This document shows, one piece after another, positions 1 through 7,802 of a stretch of 13,911 bases of DNA. The stretch is from Burkholderiaceae bacterium. GTDB lineage: Bacteria > Pseudomonadota > Gammaproteobacteria > Burkholderiales > Burkholderiaceae_E. The translations under genes were made by a program, and so were the position numbers. Below the pieces are notes generated by a model. The model ran no database searches, was not told the DNA's origin, and was given only the letters and a program-made list of their open reading frames with translations. Where the stretch lies: assembly GCA_019428955.1 (NCBI GenBank), contig JAHYJF010000068.1, forward strand, positions 1 to 13,911. Direction: 5' to 3'. Positions within the stretch are counted from its first letter, which is position 1. Every line of letters starts with the position of its first letter.

Positions 1-2
1 GC

Positions 3-1655
3 GGCTCGTTCGGGGGGCGTGACGACGTGCTCGGCATGCGGGTCAACTGGGACAAGCGCTACATCACGCTCGGTCCGGTGGCGACGTTGCTGGGGCTGGC
101 CTTCCAGGTGCGCGACCCGGAACATCTGCTCGGTGACGAGGAGGATCTCGGCATCACCCTCGCGCTGATTCCGACCGACACCCCGGGGGTGAGCATCGGT
201 CGGCGCCATTTCCCGCTCAATGCGGCCTTCCAGAATGGCCCGAACTGGGGCAAGGATGTTTTCATCCCGATCGAGCAGGTGATCGGCGGGCGCGAGCGCA
301 TCGGCCAGGGCTGGCGGATGCTGATGGAGTCGCTTGCCGCCGGCCGCTCGATCTCGCTGCCCGCGCAGTCGGTGGCCGCGGCCAAGCTCTCGGCGCGCAC
401 GACCGGTGCCTATGCTCGGGTGCGCACACAGTTCAACGTGGCGATCGGACGCTTCGAGGGTGTCGAGGAGGCGCTCGCGCGCATCGGTGGCTCCACCTAC
501 CTGATGGACGCCGCGCGGGTGATGACCGCCGGCGCGGTCGACCTGGGCGAGAAGCCCTCGGTGCCGTCGGCCATCGTCAAGTATCACCTCACCGAGGGCA
601 TGCGCACGGTGATCAACGACGCCATGGACGTGCACGGGGGCAAGGGCATCTGCCTGGGACCGAACAACTACCTCGGGCGGGCCTACCAGCTCGTGCCGAT
701 CGCGATCACAGTCGAGGGGGCCAACATCCTGACCCGCTGCCTGATCATCTTCGGCCAGGGCGCTATTCGCTGCCACCCCTATGTGCTCGCCGAAATCAAC
801 GCCGCCAACGACGCTGACCGCGAGCGCGGCGCCCGCGCCTTCGACCTGGCGCTCTGGGGCCACGTGCGCTTCTTCGCGGCCAACGTGACGCGCGCGCTGG
901 CGCTCGGAATCACCGGCGGACTGCCGGTGAAAGCTCCGGCCGGGCGCGAGACCAAGCGCTACTACGAGCAGCTCACCCGCTTCAGCACCGCTCTGGCGCT
1001 GCTCACCGATGCCGCGATGCTGGTGCTCGGCGGTGAACTCAAGCGCCGCGAGAAACTCTCGGCGCGCCTCGGCGACGTGCTCAGCGAGCTCTACCTGTGC
1101 TCAGCCGCGCTCAAGCGCTTCGAGGACCAGGGGCGATTGGCAGAAGACCTGCCGTTGCTGGAATTTGCGCTCTACGGCGCCTTCTTCAAGATCCAGGTTG
1201 CCTTGAACGGGGTGCTGGCAAATTTCCCGGGCAAGGTGATCCCGCGGCTGTTGCGCCTGCTCGTCTTCCCCAAGGGCCTGACGCTGACGGCGCCGAGCGA
1301 TCAGATGGGCCACGAAGTGGCCCGCATCCTCATCGCCCCGGGCGCGGCCCGCGATCGCCTCACCACCGGCATCTATGTGCCCGCTGGCGAGGAGGACGTG
1401 GTCGGCAAGCTCGAAGCGGCACTGGCCGCGGTTGTGGCCGCGGAGGGCATCCGCGACCAACTGCGCGCCGACCCCCAAAAGCGCGCGCTCGCCAGCGGCG
1501 GATGGGCGACGATCGCCGCCGCTGCCCGCGTGCGGGCCGCCTTGCCCGAGCCGGAACTGGAGACACTCGAACTGGCGGCCCGGCTCACGCGCGAGGTCAT
1601 TGCAGTGGACGATTTCCCGCAGGACTTCGGGATGCGACCTGCGGGGGATAACTAG
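3..1655 (+). CDS. fadE: Acyl-CoA dehydrogenase FadE, 5'-truncated by the window edge
   Basis: This is the first, FAD-dependent dehydrogenation step of fatty-acid beta-oxidation. The frame is open from base 3 and reads through a GTG at 27 without a break, in the middle of the conserved core (VLGMRVNWDKRYITLGPVAT), so the gene starts outside the window. About 550 residues are present of the roughly 760-815 usual for this long FadE class. Counting from the GTG at 27, the motif VEGANILTR places the probable catalytic glutamate at residue 230 (bases 714-716). FGQGAIRCHPYVL follows, and then a helical C-terminal extension of the FadE-specific type (DUF1974). The C-terminal VDDFPQDFGM is typical of proteobacterial FadE. 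It ends in TAG with no obvious terminator. The family call is firm; chain-length preference cannot be read from the sequence. Confidence 0.93.
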   Translation, partial: GSFGGRDDVLGMRVNWDKRYITLGPVATLLGLAFQVRDPEHLLGDEEDLGITLALIPTDTPGVSIGRRHFPLNAAFQNGPNWGKDVFIPIEQVIGGRERIGQGWRMLMESLAAGRSISLPAQSVAAAKLSARTTGAYARVRTQFNVAIGRFEGVEEALARIGGSTYLMDAARVMTAGAVDLGEKPSVPSAIVKYHLTEGMRTVINDAMDVHGGKGICLGPNNYLGRAYQLVPIAITVEGANILTRCLIIFGQGAIRCHPYVLAEINAANDADRERGARAFDLALWGHVRFFAANVTRALALGITGGLPVKAPAGRETKRYYEQLTRFSTALALLTDAAMLVLGGELKRREKLSARLGDVLSELYLCSAALKRFEDQGRLAEDLPLLEFALYGAFFKIQVALNGVLANFPGKVIPRLLRLLVFPKGLTLTAPSDQMGHEVARILIAPGAARDRLTTGIYVPAGEEDVVGKLEAALAAVVAAEGIRDQLRADPQKRALASGGWATIAAAARVRAALPEPELETLELAARLTREVIAVDDFPQDFGMRPAGDN

Positions 1656-1681
1656 GGCGATTTCGCTCAGCGGGAGCGCCG

Positions 1682-1981
1682 TTGCTCGAGAAGCAAGTCG
1701 ATAGGGCGGCGCAAAGTTCGCCTGGCCCGGCGAGTGCCGCAGTAGACGCACCTGCGGCTGAGGCCTTGCTCAAGGCCGAGAAATGCGTCAAGTGCCATGA
1801 CGCGGTCAAATCCAAGAAGGGTTCGTCGTTCAAGGTGACCGCGGCCAAGTACAAGGCCGGGCCTGATGCCGAGGCGGCGCTGATCAAGCGCCTCACCGCA
1901 GGTTCGGACGACCATGAGGGCATCGCCACCAAGGACGCCAAAGCGGTCAAGAACCTGGCCGAGTGGATCCTCGCGCAATAG
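1682..1981 (+). CDS. Small c-type cytochrome domain, probably lacking its N-terminus
   Basis: This is a single-haem class I cytochrome c domain with the haem-binding motif CVKCH at residues 35-39. The fold-typical C-terminal helix KNLAEWILAQ ends the protein. In this family the protein works in the periplasm as a small electron carrier and needs a Sec signal for export and haem attachment. No signal peptide is visible. The frame is open only from base 1652 (TAA at 1649-1651), contains no ATG, and the first usable start is TTG at 1682. No methionine follows the haem motif; His78 (DDHEG) is the only later histidine and could be the sixth ligand. The 5' end lies 27 bases after fadE. I infer that a deletion removed the signal-peptide part, making this a likely pseudogene, but an unusual start cannot be excluded. 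Confidence 0.7.
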   Translation: MLEKQVDRAAQSSPGPASAAVDAPAAEALLKAEKCVKCHDAVKSKKGSSFKVTAAKYKAGPDAEAALIKRLTAGSDDHEGIATKDAKAVKNLAEWILAQ

Positions 1982-1991
1982 TAATCCTTGG

Positions 1992-2009
1992 CTGGGCTCC
2001 CGGGCCCAG
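1992..2009. terminator. GC-rich hairpin between convergent genes
   Basis: CTGGGC and GCCCAG form a perfect 6-bp stem with a 6-base loop (TCCCGG). It lies 11 bases after the cytochrome stop and 32 bases beyond the stop of the opposing MFS gene. There is no T-run on either side, so it is at best a weak intrinsic terminator for the convergent pair. Confidence 0.35.
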
Positions 2010-2040
2010 AGGGCCCAGGCTGCGCCTTGGCTGTTAAGCG

Positions 2041-3513
2041 TCAAAAGCTTGTTTGCCGGACCGATCCCGGAGTTTCGCGCAGTTGCCACGCGGCAAACAG
2101 CGCAAGCGCACAAAGTGCCGCGAGCATCATGAAGGATTCGTTGAAAGCGTCGAGCCGGGCCGGGCTGCTGGTGGTCGCAGACAAGGAGGTGCCGTGTGCG
2201 GCCAGGCGCCATTCCAGGACGATTCCGCACAGGCTGACGCCGATCGCGCCGCCGAGCATCCGAATGAAATTGATCGTGCTGGAACCCTGCGAGAGCAGGT
2301 CTTTTTCCAGGCTGCGCAGAGAGCCGATGTTGAGCGAGGGCAAGATGAAGCCCAGGCCGATCCGCCCCAGAATGGCCCAGGCCACCAGTGCCCAAGTGGT
2401 AGTGCCGAGGTCAACCGTGCTCATCAGCAGAAATGACAAGGTCAACAGCGCCAGGCCGATGCTGACCAGGCGGCGTGTCGGTTGACGGTTGGCGAGTCGA
2501 CCCACCATGGCGATGGTGACGGCCAGCACAAAGCCCGCGGGCAACAGGATGCTGCCGACAAAGGATGCCGACAAGTCCAGGCCGCGCTGCATATAGACCG
2601 GCAACAGATAGGTGGAGCCAAATAGCGCGGTTCCGTAGATGAAGGAAACAATCGTCCCCAGCGCGAACTGGCGATAGCCGAACAGCGCGAGATTCATCAG
2701 CGCCTGTCGGCCACTGCCCGTCATGCGTCGCTGCCATTGAACAAAGGACGCCAGCGCCAGGATGGCGGCGCCCAGCAGCAGAGCTGCCGGGCCCGTCGCG
2801 CCGCTCTGCAGCGTCACCATGCCGTTGAGAAGGCACAGGGTGCCCGAGCAAACGAGCAACAGACCGCGCCAGTCCAGGCTCGCACCAGCGCGGTTTGCCG
2901 CAACACCACCGGGAGCGGTGGTCGGGACATAGCGATAGGCCAGCCACAGTGCGCTCAGGCAGAAGGGCACCACCATGAAGAAGATCGAGCGCCACCCGAA
3001 CAAGTCGACCAGCACGCCGCCGATGCTGGGGCCGATGGCCGGCGCCAGCACGACGCCCATGCCGAACAGGCCGCTCGCGCTCCCTTGCTCGTGCGGCTCA
3101 AAGGCTCGCATGATGATGATGGCGGGAATCGGCTGGACGATGCCGGCCGCCAGTCCTTCGGCCACCCGCGCCGCCAGCATCAGGCCGAAACTGGTGGAGA
3201 ATCCGCCGCTGATGCCGCCCACCAGCAGCAGGACCATGCTGCCGACATAGGTGCGGCGGTAACCGTAGCGCATGAGCAGCCACGGGGTGGTCAGCATGGA
3301 CGACGCCATGGCCACCATGAACCCGGACGTGACCCATTGCGCCCGGTCCTGGCCGAGCGTGAAATGCTGGCTCATGTCGGGGATGGCCACGTTGACGATG
3401 GTCGACGACATGATCGTGGCCATCGTCCCGATCATGACCGAGGCCAACAACATCCAGCGGTAACGCGGGCCGTAGCGCGCCTGCATTTCGCTGATGGTGG
3501 AAGGGTGGCTCAT
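2041..3513 (-). CDS. MFS multidrug exporter, DHA2 (EmrB/QacA) family
   Basis: This 490-residue inner-membrane protein has a hydrophobic profile consistent with 14 transmembrane helices, the length and layout of proton-driven DHA2 drug exporters. The N-terminal helix pattern MLLASVMIGTMATIMSSTIV is typical. The antiporter motif C region is present (GVVLAPAIGPSIGGVLVD, about residues 150-170), followed by FGWRSIFF, a DHA2 hallmark. A motif-A-like loop MRYGYRRTY lies between helices 2 and 3. The frame is uninterrupted from ATG at 3513 to TGA at 2041-2043; the ribosome site is weak (AAGAG about 6 bases upstream). No EmrA-type membrane-fusion protein or adjacent regulator is present, so it may work alone or with a partner encoded elsewhere. 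The substrate cannot be predicted. It stands beside a second, broken MFS gene of a different family. Confidence 0.88.
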   Translation of the reverse strand: MSHPSTISEMQARYGPRYRWMLLASVMIGTMATIMSSTIVNVAIPDMSQHFTLGQDRAQWVTSGFMVAMASSMLTTPWLLMRYGYRRTYVGSMVLLLVGGISGGFSTSFGLMLAARVAEGLAAGIVQPIPAIIIMRAFEPHEQGSASGLFGMGVVLAPAIGPSIGGVLVDLFGWRSIFFMVVPFCLSALWLAYRYVPTTAPGGVAANRAGASLDWRGLLLVCSGTLCLLNGMVTLQSGATGPAALLLGAAILALASFVQWQRRMTGSGRQALMNLALFGYRQFALGTIVSFIYGTALFGSTYLLPVYMQRGLDLSASFVGSILLPAGFVLAVTIAMVGRLANRQPTRRLVSIGLALLTLSFLLMSTVDLGTTTWALVAWAILGRIGLGFILPSLNIGSLRSLEKDLLSQGSSTINFIRMLGGAIGVSLCGIVLEWRLAAHGTSLSATTSSPARLDAFNESFMMLAALCALALFAAWQLRETPGSVRQTSF

Positions 3514-3585
3514 TGCTGACTCTTGCGCTCCATCAATTGGTACGACTCACGGGAAGCGGGTCGTTAAGCTTACGCGATCAAAGCC

Positions 3586-3609
3586 GGTGCCGTTGGCAGC
3601 AACGGAACC
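3586..3609. other. Stem-loop in the gap between two MFS genes
   Basis: GGTGCCGTT, a 6-base loop GGCAGC and AACGGAACC pair over 8 of 9 positions with one G.A mismatch. It lies in the 117-base gap upstream of the intact MFS gene and beyond the 3' end of the broken fsr gene. No T-run follows it. It could be part of the leader or operator of the DHA2 exporter. Confidence 0.3.
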
Positions 3610-3630
3610 AGATAACCGGTGAAAAGGTCA

Positions 3631-4201
3631 TCACGCCTGCGCTGGGCGCGCAGCGCGTGGCGGTTCCAGGTTAGACAGGAACCAGGTGAGCAGGCCGATG
3701 ATGACGGTGAGCACTCCGCTCCAGAACAGGTTCGCGTAGGGCAGCGCCAGCGTAAACGGCAGTGCCCCGACGATCGAGATCCAGATCATGGGCAGCCGGC
3801 CGATCCGGTCGGTGAGTTGCCCGCCGATCAGCGTTCCCACGGCGATTGCGCCCTGGCCGCGCGGCAGGACGATGAGCGCGGCCATCAGCGGGCCGATCGC
3901 TCCGCCGAGGTTGCCGCCGACCTGGCACATCGACTGCGCGAATCCGAAGCACCCCCCCGAAGCCATGCGCGCGACGCGCGACGCCCCGGGGTGGAACACC
4001 GCCGAGGCGATGCCAACCAGGCTGGCCGAGATCAGCAGCAAAGGGTAGCTGTGTGTCAGTGATCAAGCCGACCTGGGTGAAATTCAGGTGGAACTGCGCC
4101 TTGAGCATCGGATACAGCGCCGGAATAAGCGACTGCATCAGGTCGTTGAGCAAGTGGCAGAAGCCGAGCCCTATGATCACCGGAAACACGGCTCCGGTCA
4201 C
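3631..4201 (-). pseudogene. fsr: Fosmidomycin-resistance-type MFS transporter (Fsr), broken by internal deletions
   Basis: An intact Fsr is an MFS exporter of about 400 residues. Here the N-terminal piece (GTG at 4201; GFCHLLNDLMQSLIPALYPML up to VGLIT) stops matching near 4060 and the match resumes in another frame at LTHSYPLLLISASLVG, skipping roughly 50 residues. The central block VFHPGASRVARMASGG and QVGGNLGGAIGPLMAAL is present, then about 75 residues are missing near 3835-3850 before VGTLIGGQLTDRIGR. A third gap near 3688-3696 joins VLTVIIG directly to the C-terminal tail LLTWFLSNLEPP. About 190 of 400 residues remain and both ends survive. The start is uncertain because the N-terminal extension seems to lie in another frame upstream of 4201. 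The alignment was made by eye against the remembered E. coli Fsr, so gap sizes are approximate. It cannot make a working transporter. Confidence 0.8.
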
Positions 4202-4360
4202 GCTTGCAGCGCCGTAGGCGCGGCCGCCACCTTTGGCTTGCTATGTTTGCCAAGTCAAAGAATCGGCTGGCAAGCTCGCGTAATCTCACTTTCAGTTAAT
4301 GGGCCGCGTGACAGTCTCGTGCGCCGCAGATCTTGATTTGCCAACCGAATGGGCTCCGCC

Positions 4361-4650
4361 ATGAACAGCAAAACTGTTGTTTCCGTCCTCGTGGCACTGT
4401 CACTGGCCGCGGGGCGATTTGCCTTCGCCGATGATCATGGCGCTCGCGGTAGTAACGAGAAGATGCAACGCGGTAGCCAGCAGGATGGCCACGACGCGCG
4501 TCGGTCGAATCGCCAGGGAAACGGGGGCTAAGCGCAAGGCAATCATGTGCAACGCGACGAGCGCGGCGCTGAAGCGTCGCCATGAATTTTACCGCGGGCA
4601 GTGACTTCCGGCCGAATACCGTAGCCGGCAATACGTGGTGAATGACTGTC
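4361..4650 (+). pseudogene. RcnB-like secreted protein, decayed
   Basis: The start is intact: ATG at 4361 opens a clear signal peptide (MNSKTVVSVLVALSLAAG, ending FAFA before DDHG), followed by a polar, Gly/Arg/Asp-rich stretch. That frame stops at 4529-4531. Read past it, the frame continues HVQRDERGAEASP, and a shift into the next frame gives HEFYRGQ, a TGA at 4602-4604, then LPAEYRSRQYVVND. This last string is the conserved core of the RcnB family (periplasmic proteins linked in E. coli to nickel/cobalt homeostasis). The family normally continues with a hydrophobic C-terminal segment, absent here. So there is one stop in the linker, one frameshift, one stop in the core, and loss of the 3' end. 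The first 57 codons could still be translated as a short secreted peptide. Confidence 0.7.
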
Positions 4651-4673
4651 TCGCTCAACCCTGAGGAATAGAC

Positions 4674-4763
4674 ATGAAAATGAACGCGCTGATCGTCGCC
4701 GCCACCCGCCGCCTTACAGCACCAGCGACGGCAGCCAGGTGGCGAGCGCGGGGAACAGCATGA
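4674..4763 (+). pseudogene. Stub of a truncated gene at the TRAP cluster edge
   Basis: A strong ribosome site (GAGGA, 6 bases before ATG) precedes MKMNALIVAAT, which looks like the opening of a signal peptide. After about 11 codons the frame turns into arginine- and alanine-rich antisense of dctM and stops after 29 codons. The start signals point to a real gene whose remainder was lost when the sequence carrying the 3' end of dctM was joined here, at about 4700-4713. The original product is unknown. Confidence 0.35.
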
Positions 4764-6024
4764 TCAGGATGAGGCCCAGGACCATGATCAGCGTATAGGG
4801 CGTCACCGACTGGTATATGTCGCCCATGGTGATGCTCGCCGGCACTATCCCCTTCAGATAGAACAGGTTGAAGCCGAAAGGCGGCGTCTGATAGCCGATT
4901 TCCATGTTGATGATGAACAGGATGCCAAACCAGATCGGGTCGAATCCGAGCGCGGTGATGATGGGCAAAAACACCGGCAGCGTGATCAGCATGATGCCGA
5001 CCGGATCGAGCACCATGCCGAGCAGCAGCAACACGAACTCGATGAAGACTATGGTTCCCCAGGGGCCGCCCGGGATACCGGTCATCATCCCCTTGATCAG
5101 GGATTGCGCGCCCATCGACTGGTAGGCCGCACTGAACGCGTGCGCGCCGAACAGGATCCACATGATCATGCCGGACAGCCGGAAGGTGCGCAGGCATGAG
5201 TCGCGCATCAGCGCCCAGCTCAACTTGCGTTGTATCAGGGCCGAGATCATGGCGCCCAGCACCCCCACCGCCGCCGCCTCGGTCGGCGTCGCCAGACCGA
5301 AAAGGATGGAGCCCAGCACCATCGCCACGATCAGCAGCGGCAGCAGCACGGCACGCAGCGCGGCAAACTTCTCCGGCCAGGTGCCGCGTTCCGCAAGTGG
5401 CAACGCCGGACCCATCTCCGGCTGCAGCCAGCAGCGGATGAAGATGTAGGCGCAAATCATCGCCGCCAGCATGATTCCGGGTACCACGCCCGCAGCAAAC
5501 AGCTTGCCGACCGAGACACCGGTTATCAGCGAATACAGGATCATCAGCACGCTGGGCGGAATCAGGATGCCCAACCCGCCTCCCGCGCTGATGCACCCGA
5601 TCGCCATCTGCTTGTTGTAGCCGCGTTCGAGCATCGCCGGCAGCGCGATCGTTCCCATGGTGACCACGGCGGCGCCGCTGATCCCCACCATCGCCGCGAA
5701 AATCGTGCAGATCGCCACCGTGCCGATCGCCAGCCCGCCGCGCACACCGCCCCACCACAGGTGCATCATCCGGTACAGTGCCTGCGCCACCCCGGTCTTC
5801 TCCAGCAGCATCGCCATCAGCACAAACAGCGGTATCGCCACCAGGGTGAAGCTGTTCATGCTGCCCCACATCTGCGAGGCGACCATATAGAACGACTCCA
5901 GCCCCCAGGTGAAATACAGAAAGATCACCGAGACGCCACCGAGCACGAACGCCAGCGGCAGGCCGAGAGCGAGGAATAAAAGCAGCGAACCGAAGAACAG
6001 CAGCGTAAGCAGGCCGACGCTCAT
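4714..6024 (-). CDS. dctM: TRAP transporter large permease (DctM)
   Basis: This is the 12-helix-type membrane subunit that carries substrate across the inner membrane in TRAP importers, driven by an ion gradient. The 436-residue length is normal. Family features are visible: MLLEKTGVAQALYRMMHLWWGG near the first third, GISGAAVVTMGTIALPAMLERGY, GGGLGILIPPSVLMI, and GLATPTEAAAVGVLGAM. The C-terminal half carries GYQTPPFGFNLFYLKG, also typical. ATG at 6022-6024 overlaps the TGA of the small permease (6021-6023) in an ATGA overlap, so the two are translationally coupled. The frame is intact. No clear terminator follows the stop at 4714; the cluster ends abruptly in the stub on the other strand. 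Confidence 0.93.
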   Translation of the reverse strand: MSVGLLTLLFFGSLLLFLALGLPLAFVLGGVSVIFLYFTWGLESFYMVASQMWGSMNSFTLVAIPLFVLMAMLLEKTGVAQALYRMMHLWWGGVRGGLAIGTVAICTIFAAMVGISGAAVVTMGTIALPAMLERGYNKQMAIGCISAGGGLGILIPPSVLMILYSLITGVSVGKLFAAGVVPGIMLAAMICAYIFIRCWLQPEMGPALPLAERGTWPEKFAALRAVLLPLLIVAMVLGSILFGLATPTEAAAVGVLGAMISALIQRKLSWALMRDSCLRTFRLSGMIMWILFGAHAFSAAYQSMGAQSLIKGMMTGIPGGPWGTIVFIEFVLLLLGMVLDPVGIMLITLPVFLPIITALGFDPIWFGILFIINMEIGYQTPPFGFNLFYLKGIVPASITMGDIYQSVTPYTLIMVLGLILIMLFPALATWLPSLVL

Positions 6025-6572
6025 TTCCCGGGCTCCACCGTGTCACCGACGCTGGGCGGCGATTCCGGCACCTTGATCCCGAACACCACCATGACGTCGC
6101 GCAGCAGTTTGACTATGCCCTGCAGCATCAGCAGTGTCGCGCCAACTGGGATTGCCAGTTTCACCGGCCAGATCGGCGGATCCCAGGCCGACTGGGAATG
6201 TTCCCAGAAAGATATCGACTCCCAGGCCATCGCGCTGCCGAAATACACCAGTGCGCCGGTAAATACGAGGAACAGAAACGAGGTGAAGATATCGACAACG
6301 GCGCGTGCGTCCCGCGGCAGGCGCGCATGCAAGATATCGACGTTGACGTGTCCGCCGTGCGACATGATATAGCCGCCGGAGAGCACTGCGTAAAGGCCGA
6401 ACAGCAACTGCGTCAGTTCGCCGGTCCAAACCTTCGGCGCGCCGGCCACATAGCGGAAATAGACCTCGGCAATCAGCAGCGCGAAAATTCCCAGCAGCAG
6501 CAGAGCCACCGACCTGCCCAGCCAATCGTTGAACCGCGTGATCCCGCGCATGGCGGCAAACAGTGCGCGCAT
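6021..6572 (-). CDS. dctQ: TRAP transporter small permease (DctQ)
   Basis: This 183-residue membrane protein has four predicted helices and is the partner of the large permease in TRAP systems. Conserved DctQ features are the first helix followed by EVYFRYV, then WTGELTQLLFGLYAVLSGGY, and the helix-4 region WDPPIWPVKLAIPVGATLL with the usual W..P..P pattern. I chose ATG at 6572 (MRALFAAMRG) because TGAGG lies 9 bases upstream; a TTG ten codons earlier (6602) is possible but has no better ribosome site. It is read from the same message as dctP, 91 bases downstream of it, and overlaps dctM by four bases. Confidence 0.9.
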   Translation of the reverse strand: MRALFAAMRGITRFNDWLGRSVALLLLGIFALLIAEVYFRYVAGAPKVWTGELTQLLFGLYAVLSGGYIMSHGGHVNVDILHARLPRDARAVVDIFTSFLFLVFTGALVYFGSAMAWESISFWEHSQSAWDPPIWPVKLAIPVGATLLMLQGIVKLLRDVMVVFGIKVPESPPSVGDTVEPGK

Positions 6573-6628
6573 CTTGGAAGACCTCAATAGTGGACGCAAC
6601 AAAACGCCGCACGAAGTGCAGACGGGGT

Positions 6629-6651
6629 CGGCCCGGCGCGTGGCCGGGCCG
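6629..6651. promoter_or_regulatory. Strong hairpin between dctP and dctQ
   Basis: CGGCCCGGC, a 5-base loop GCGTG and GCCGGGCCG make a perfect 9-bp, all-GC stem, just after the dctP stop (6664-6666) on the transcribed strand. No U-run follows, so it is unlikely to be a full terminator. In binding-protein transporters, hairpins here commonly protect the upstream message or cause partial termination, giving more binding protein than permease. That role is inferred. Confidence 0.6.
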
Positions 6652-6663
6652 GATAGCAGAGGC

Positions 6664-7713
6664 CTATTTGATGTAGCCGAGTTCAGTCAGGAATTTCTTG
6701 ACCATCGCGAGCGCCTTCTCCGCGCCCGGACCCTTCTTGCCTTCCTCGTCCCACTGCGTGACGGCCACCTTGGTCAGGTGGTCAAGGACATCCTGCGGCA
6801 GATCGTTGATCTTCACGCCCTTTTCCTTGATGGCTTTGGCCAGGGTAATCTGCTCCAGATACAGGTACTCGTTGGTGCGCATCCAGAATTGATCATCCAG
6901 CGTGTCGATCATGCACTTGCGGATCTCTGGCGGCAGTTTGTCGAGTTCCTTCTGGTTGATGATGAAGGCATCGGTGCCGGCAATGTTGAGCGCCGGTTTC
7001 ACGTGGTACTTCGCGGCCTCGTACAGTCCCATGCTGTTCGCACCCTGCGCGGCGCCCCAATGCACGCCGTTGATCACGCCGGTCGACAGCGCCGGATAGA
7101 TCTCGGGGCCGGGCAGGTATGAAGCGGCTGCGCCCGAGGCCGTCAGGAAGCGCTGCAGCGCGCCGGAGGAGCGGATCTTCAGCTTGCGGAAGTCAGCCAT
7201 CGAGTTGATCGGAGACTTGACCACCATCTCGGTCGGGTAGATCTTGTCGGTGGAGTAGTAGACACCCTGCGCCGCGACCTCGTCGCGGATCAATTGTTCG
7301 AAGCCCAGATGCTTGTGGAAGTAGGACGCCTCCCAGACATTGCGGAATGCAAACGGCAGGCCCGAGGCGATGCCGGCCGTCGACACTGTTTCGGGCAGGT
7401 AGGCCGGCGAGATCGTTCCCATCTGGATGACACCGCGCTTGACGGCCGGGAATATCTCCTTGGCCGGAAACAGCGCGCCGGCCTCGTGCAATTCGAGGAC
7501 CATCTGTCCTTTTGTGCAAGCGCCCAACTCTCTTTGCAGGCGCCCGAGGCTGTCCTTGAACGAACTGCTCGCGCTCGGCCAATGTGACTGCAGGCGCCAG
7601 GTGATTTTCTCCTGCGCGGAAGCCGCTGCAGAAAATGCGAACGTCGCGGCAGCGGTCACTGCAACCGCTGCAACTGCCGGAATGCGGAACTTCATGAATG
7701 GTGATAACCGCAT
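6664..7713 (-). CDS. dctP: TRAP transporter substrate-binding protein (DctP)
   Basis: This periplasmic solute receptor of 349 residues delivers a carboxylate to the DctQM permease. ATG at 7713 has a strong GGGGAGA ribosome site about 8 bases upstream. A signal peptide is clear: basic start (MKFR), a hydrophobic Ala/Val core, and a likely cut after ASA (residues 31-33), leaving QEKITWRLQSHWP. Family motifs follow: FPAVKRGVIQMGTISPAY, DFRKLKIRSSG with the arginine that usually binds the carboxylate, and GVINGVHWGAAQGANSMGLYEAAKYH. The tryptophan-containing form of that last motif resembles the TakP-like (alpha-keto acid) group more than the classical C4-dicarboxylate DctP group, so the substrate is probably a keto acid or other mono-carboxylate. 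That is an inference from memory. It is the first intact gene of the operon. Confidence 0.92.
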   Translation of the reverse strand: MRLSPFMKFRIPAVAAVAVTAAATFAFSAAASAQEKITWRLQSHWPSASSSFKDSLGRLQRELGACTKGQMVLELHEAGALFPAKEIFPAVKRGVIQMGTISPAYLPETVSTAGIASGLPFAFRNVWEASYFHKHLGFEQLIRDEVAAQGVYYSTDKIYPTEMVVKSPINSMADFRKLKIRSSGALQRFLTASGAAASYLPGPEIYPALSTGVINGVHWGAAQGANSMGLYEAAKYHVKPALNIAGTDAFIINQKELDKLPPEIRKCMIDTLDDQFWMRTNEYLYLEQITLAKAIKEKGVKINDLPQDVLDHLTKVAVTQWDEEGKKGPGAEKALAMVKKFLTELGYIK

Positions 7714-7802
7714 GCTGAGATCTCCCCTTGGTTGGTAGTCGTTCGTAGCCGAGGGCGAGCACGATCTTCGGAAAACCTATGCCCGAATACCGTGTCCGCC
7801 GT

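Noticed and set aside
4655..6046. A 463-codon minus frame overlapping dctM
   Set aside because: It is another frame of dctM and dctQ, with Arg/Gly/His-rich composition and no motif.
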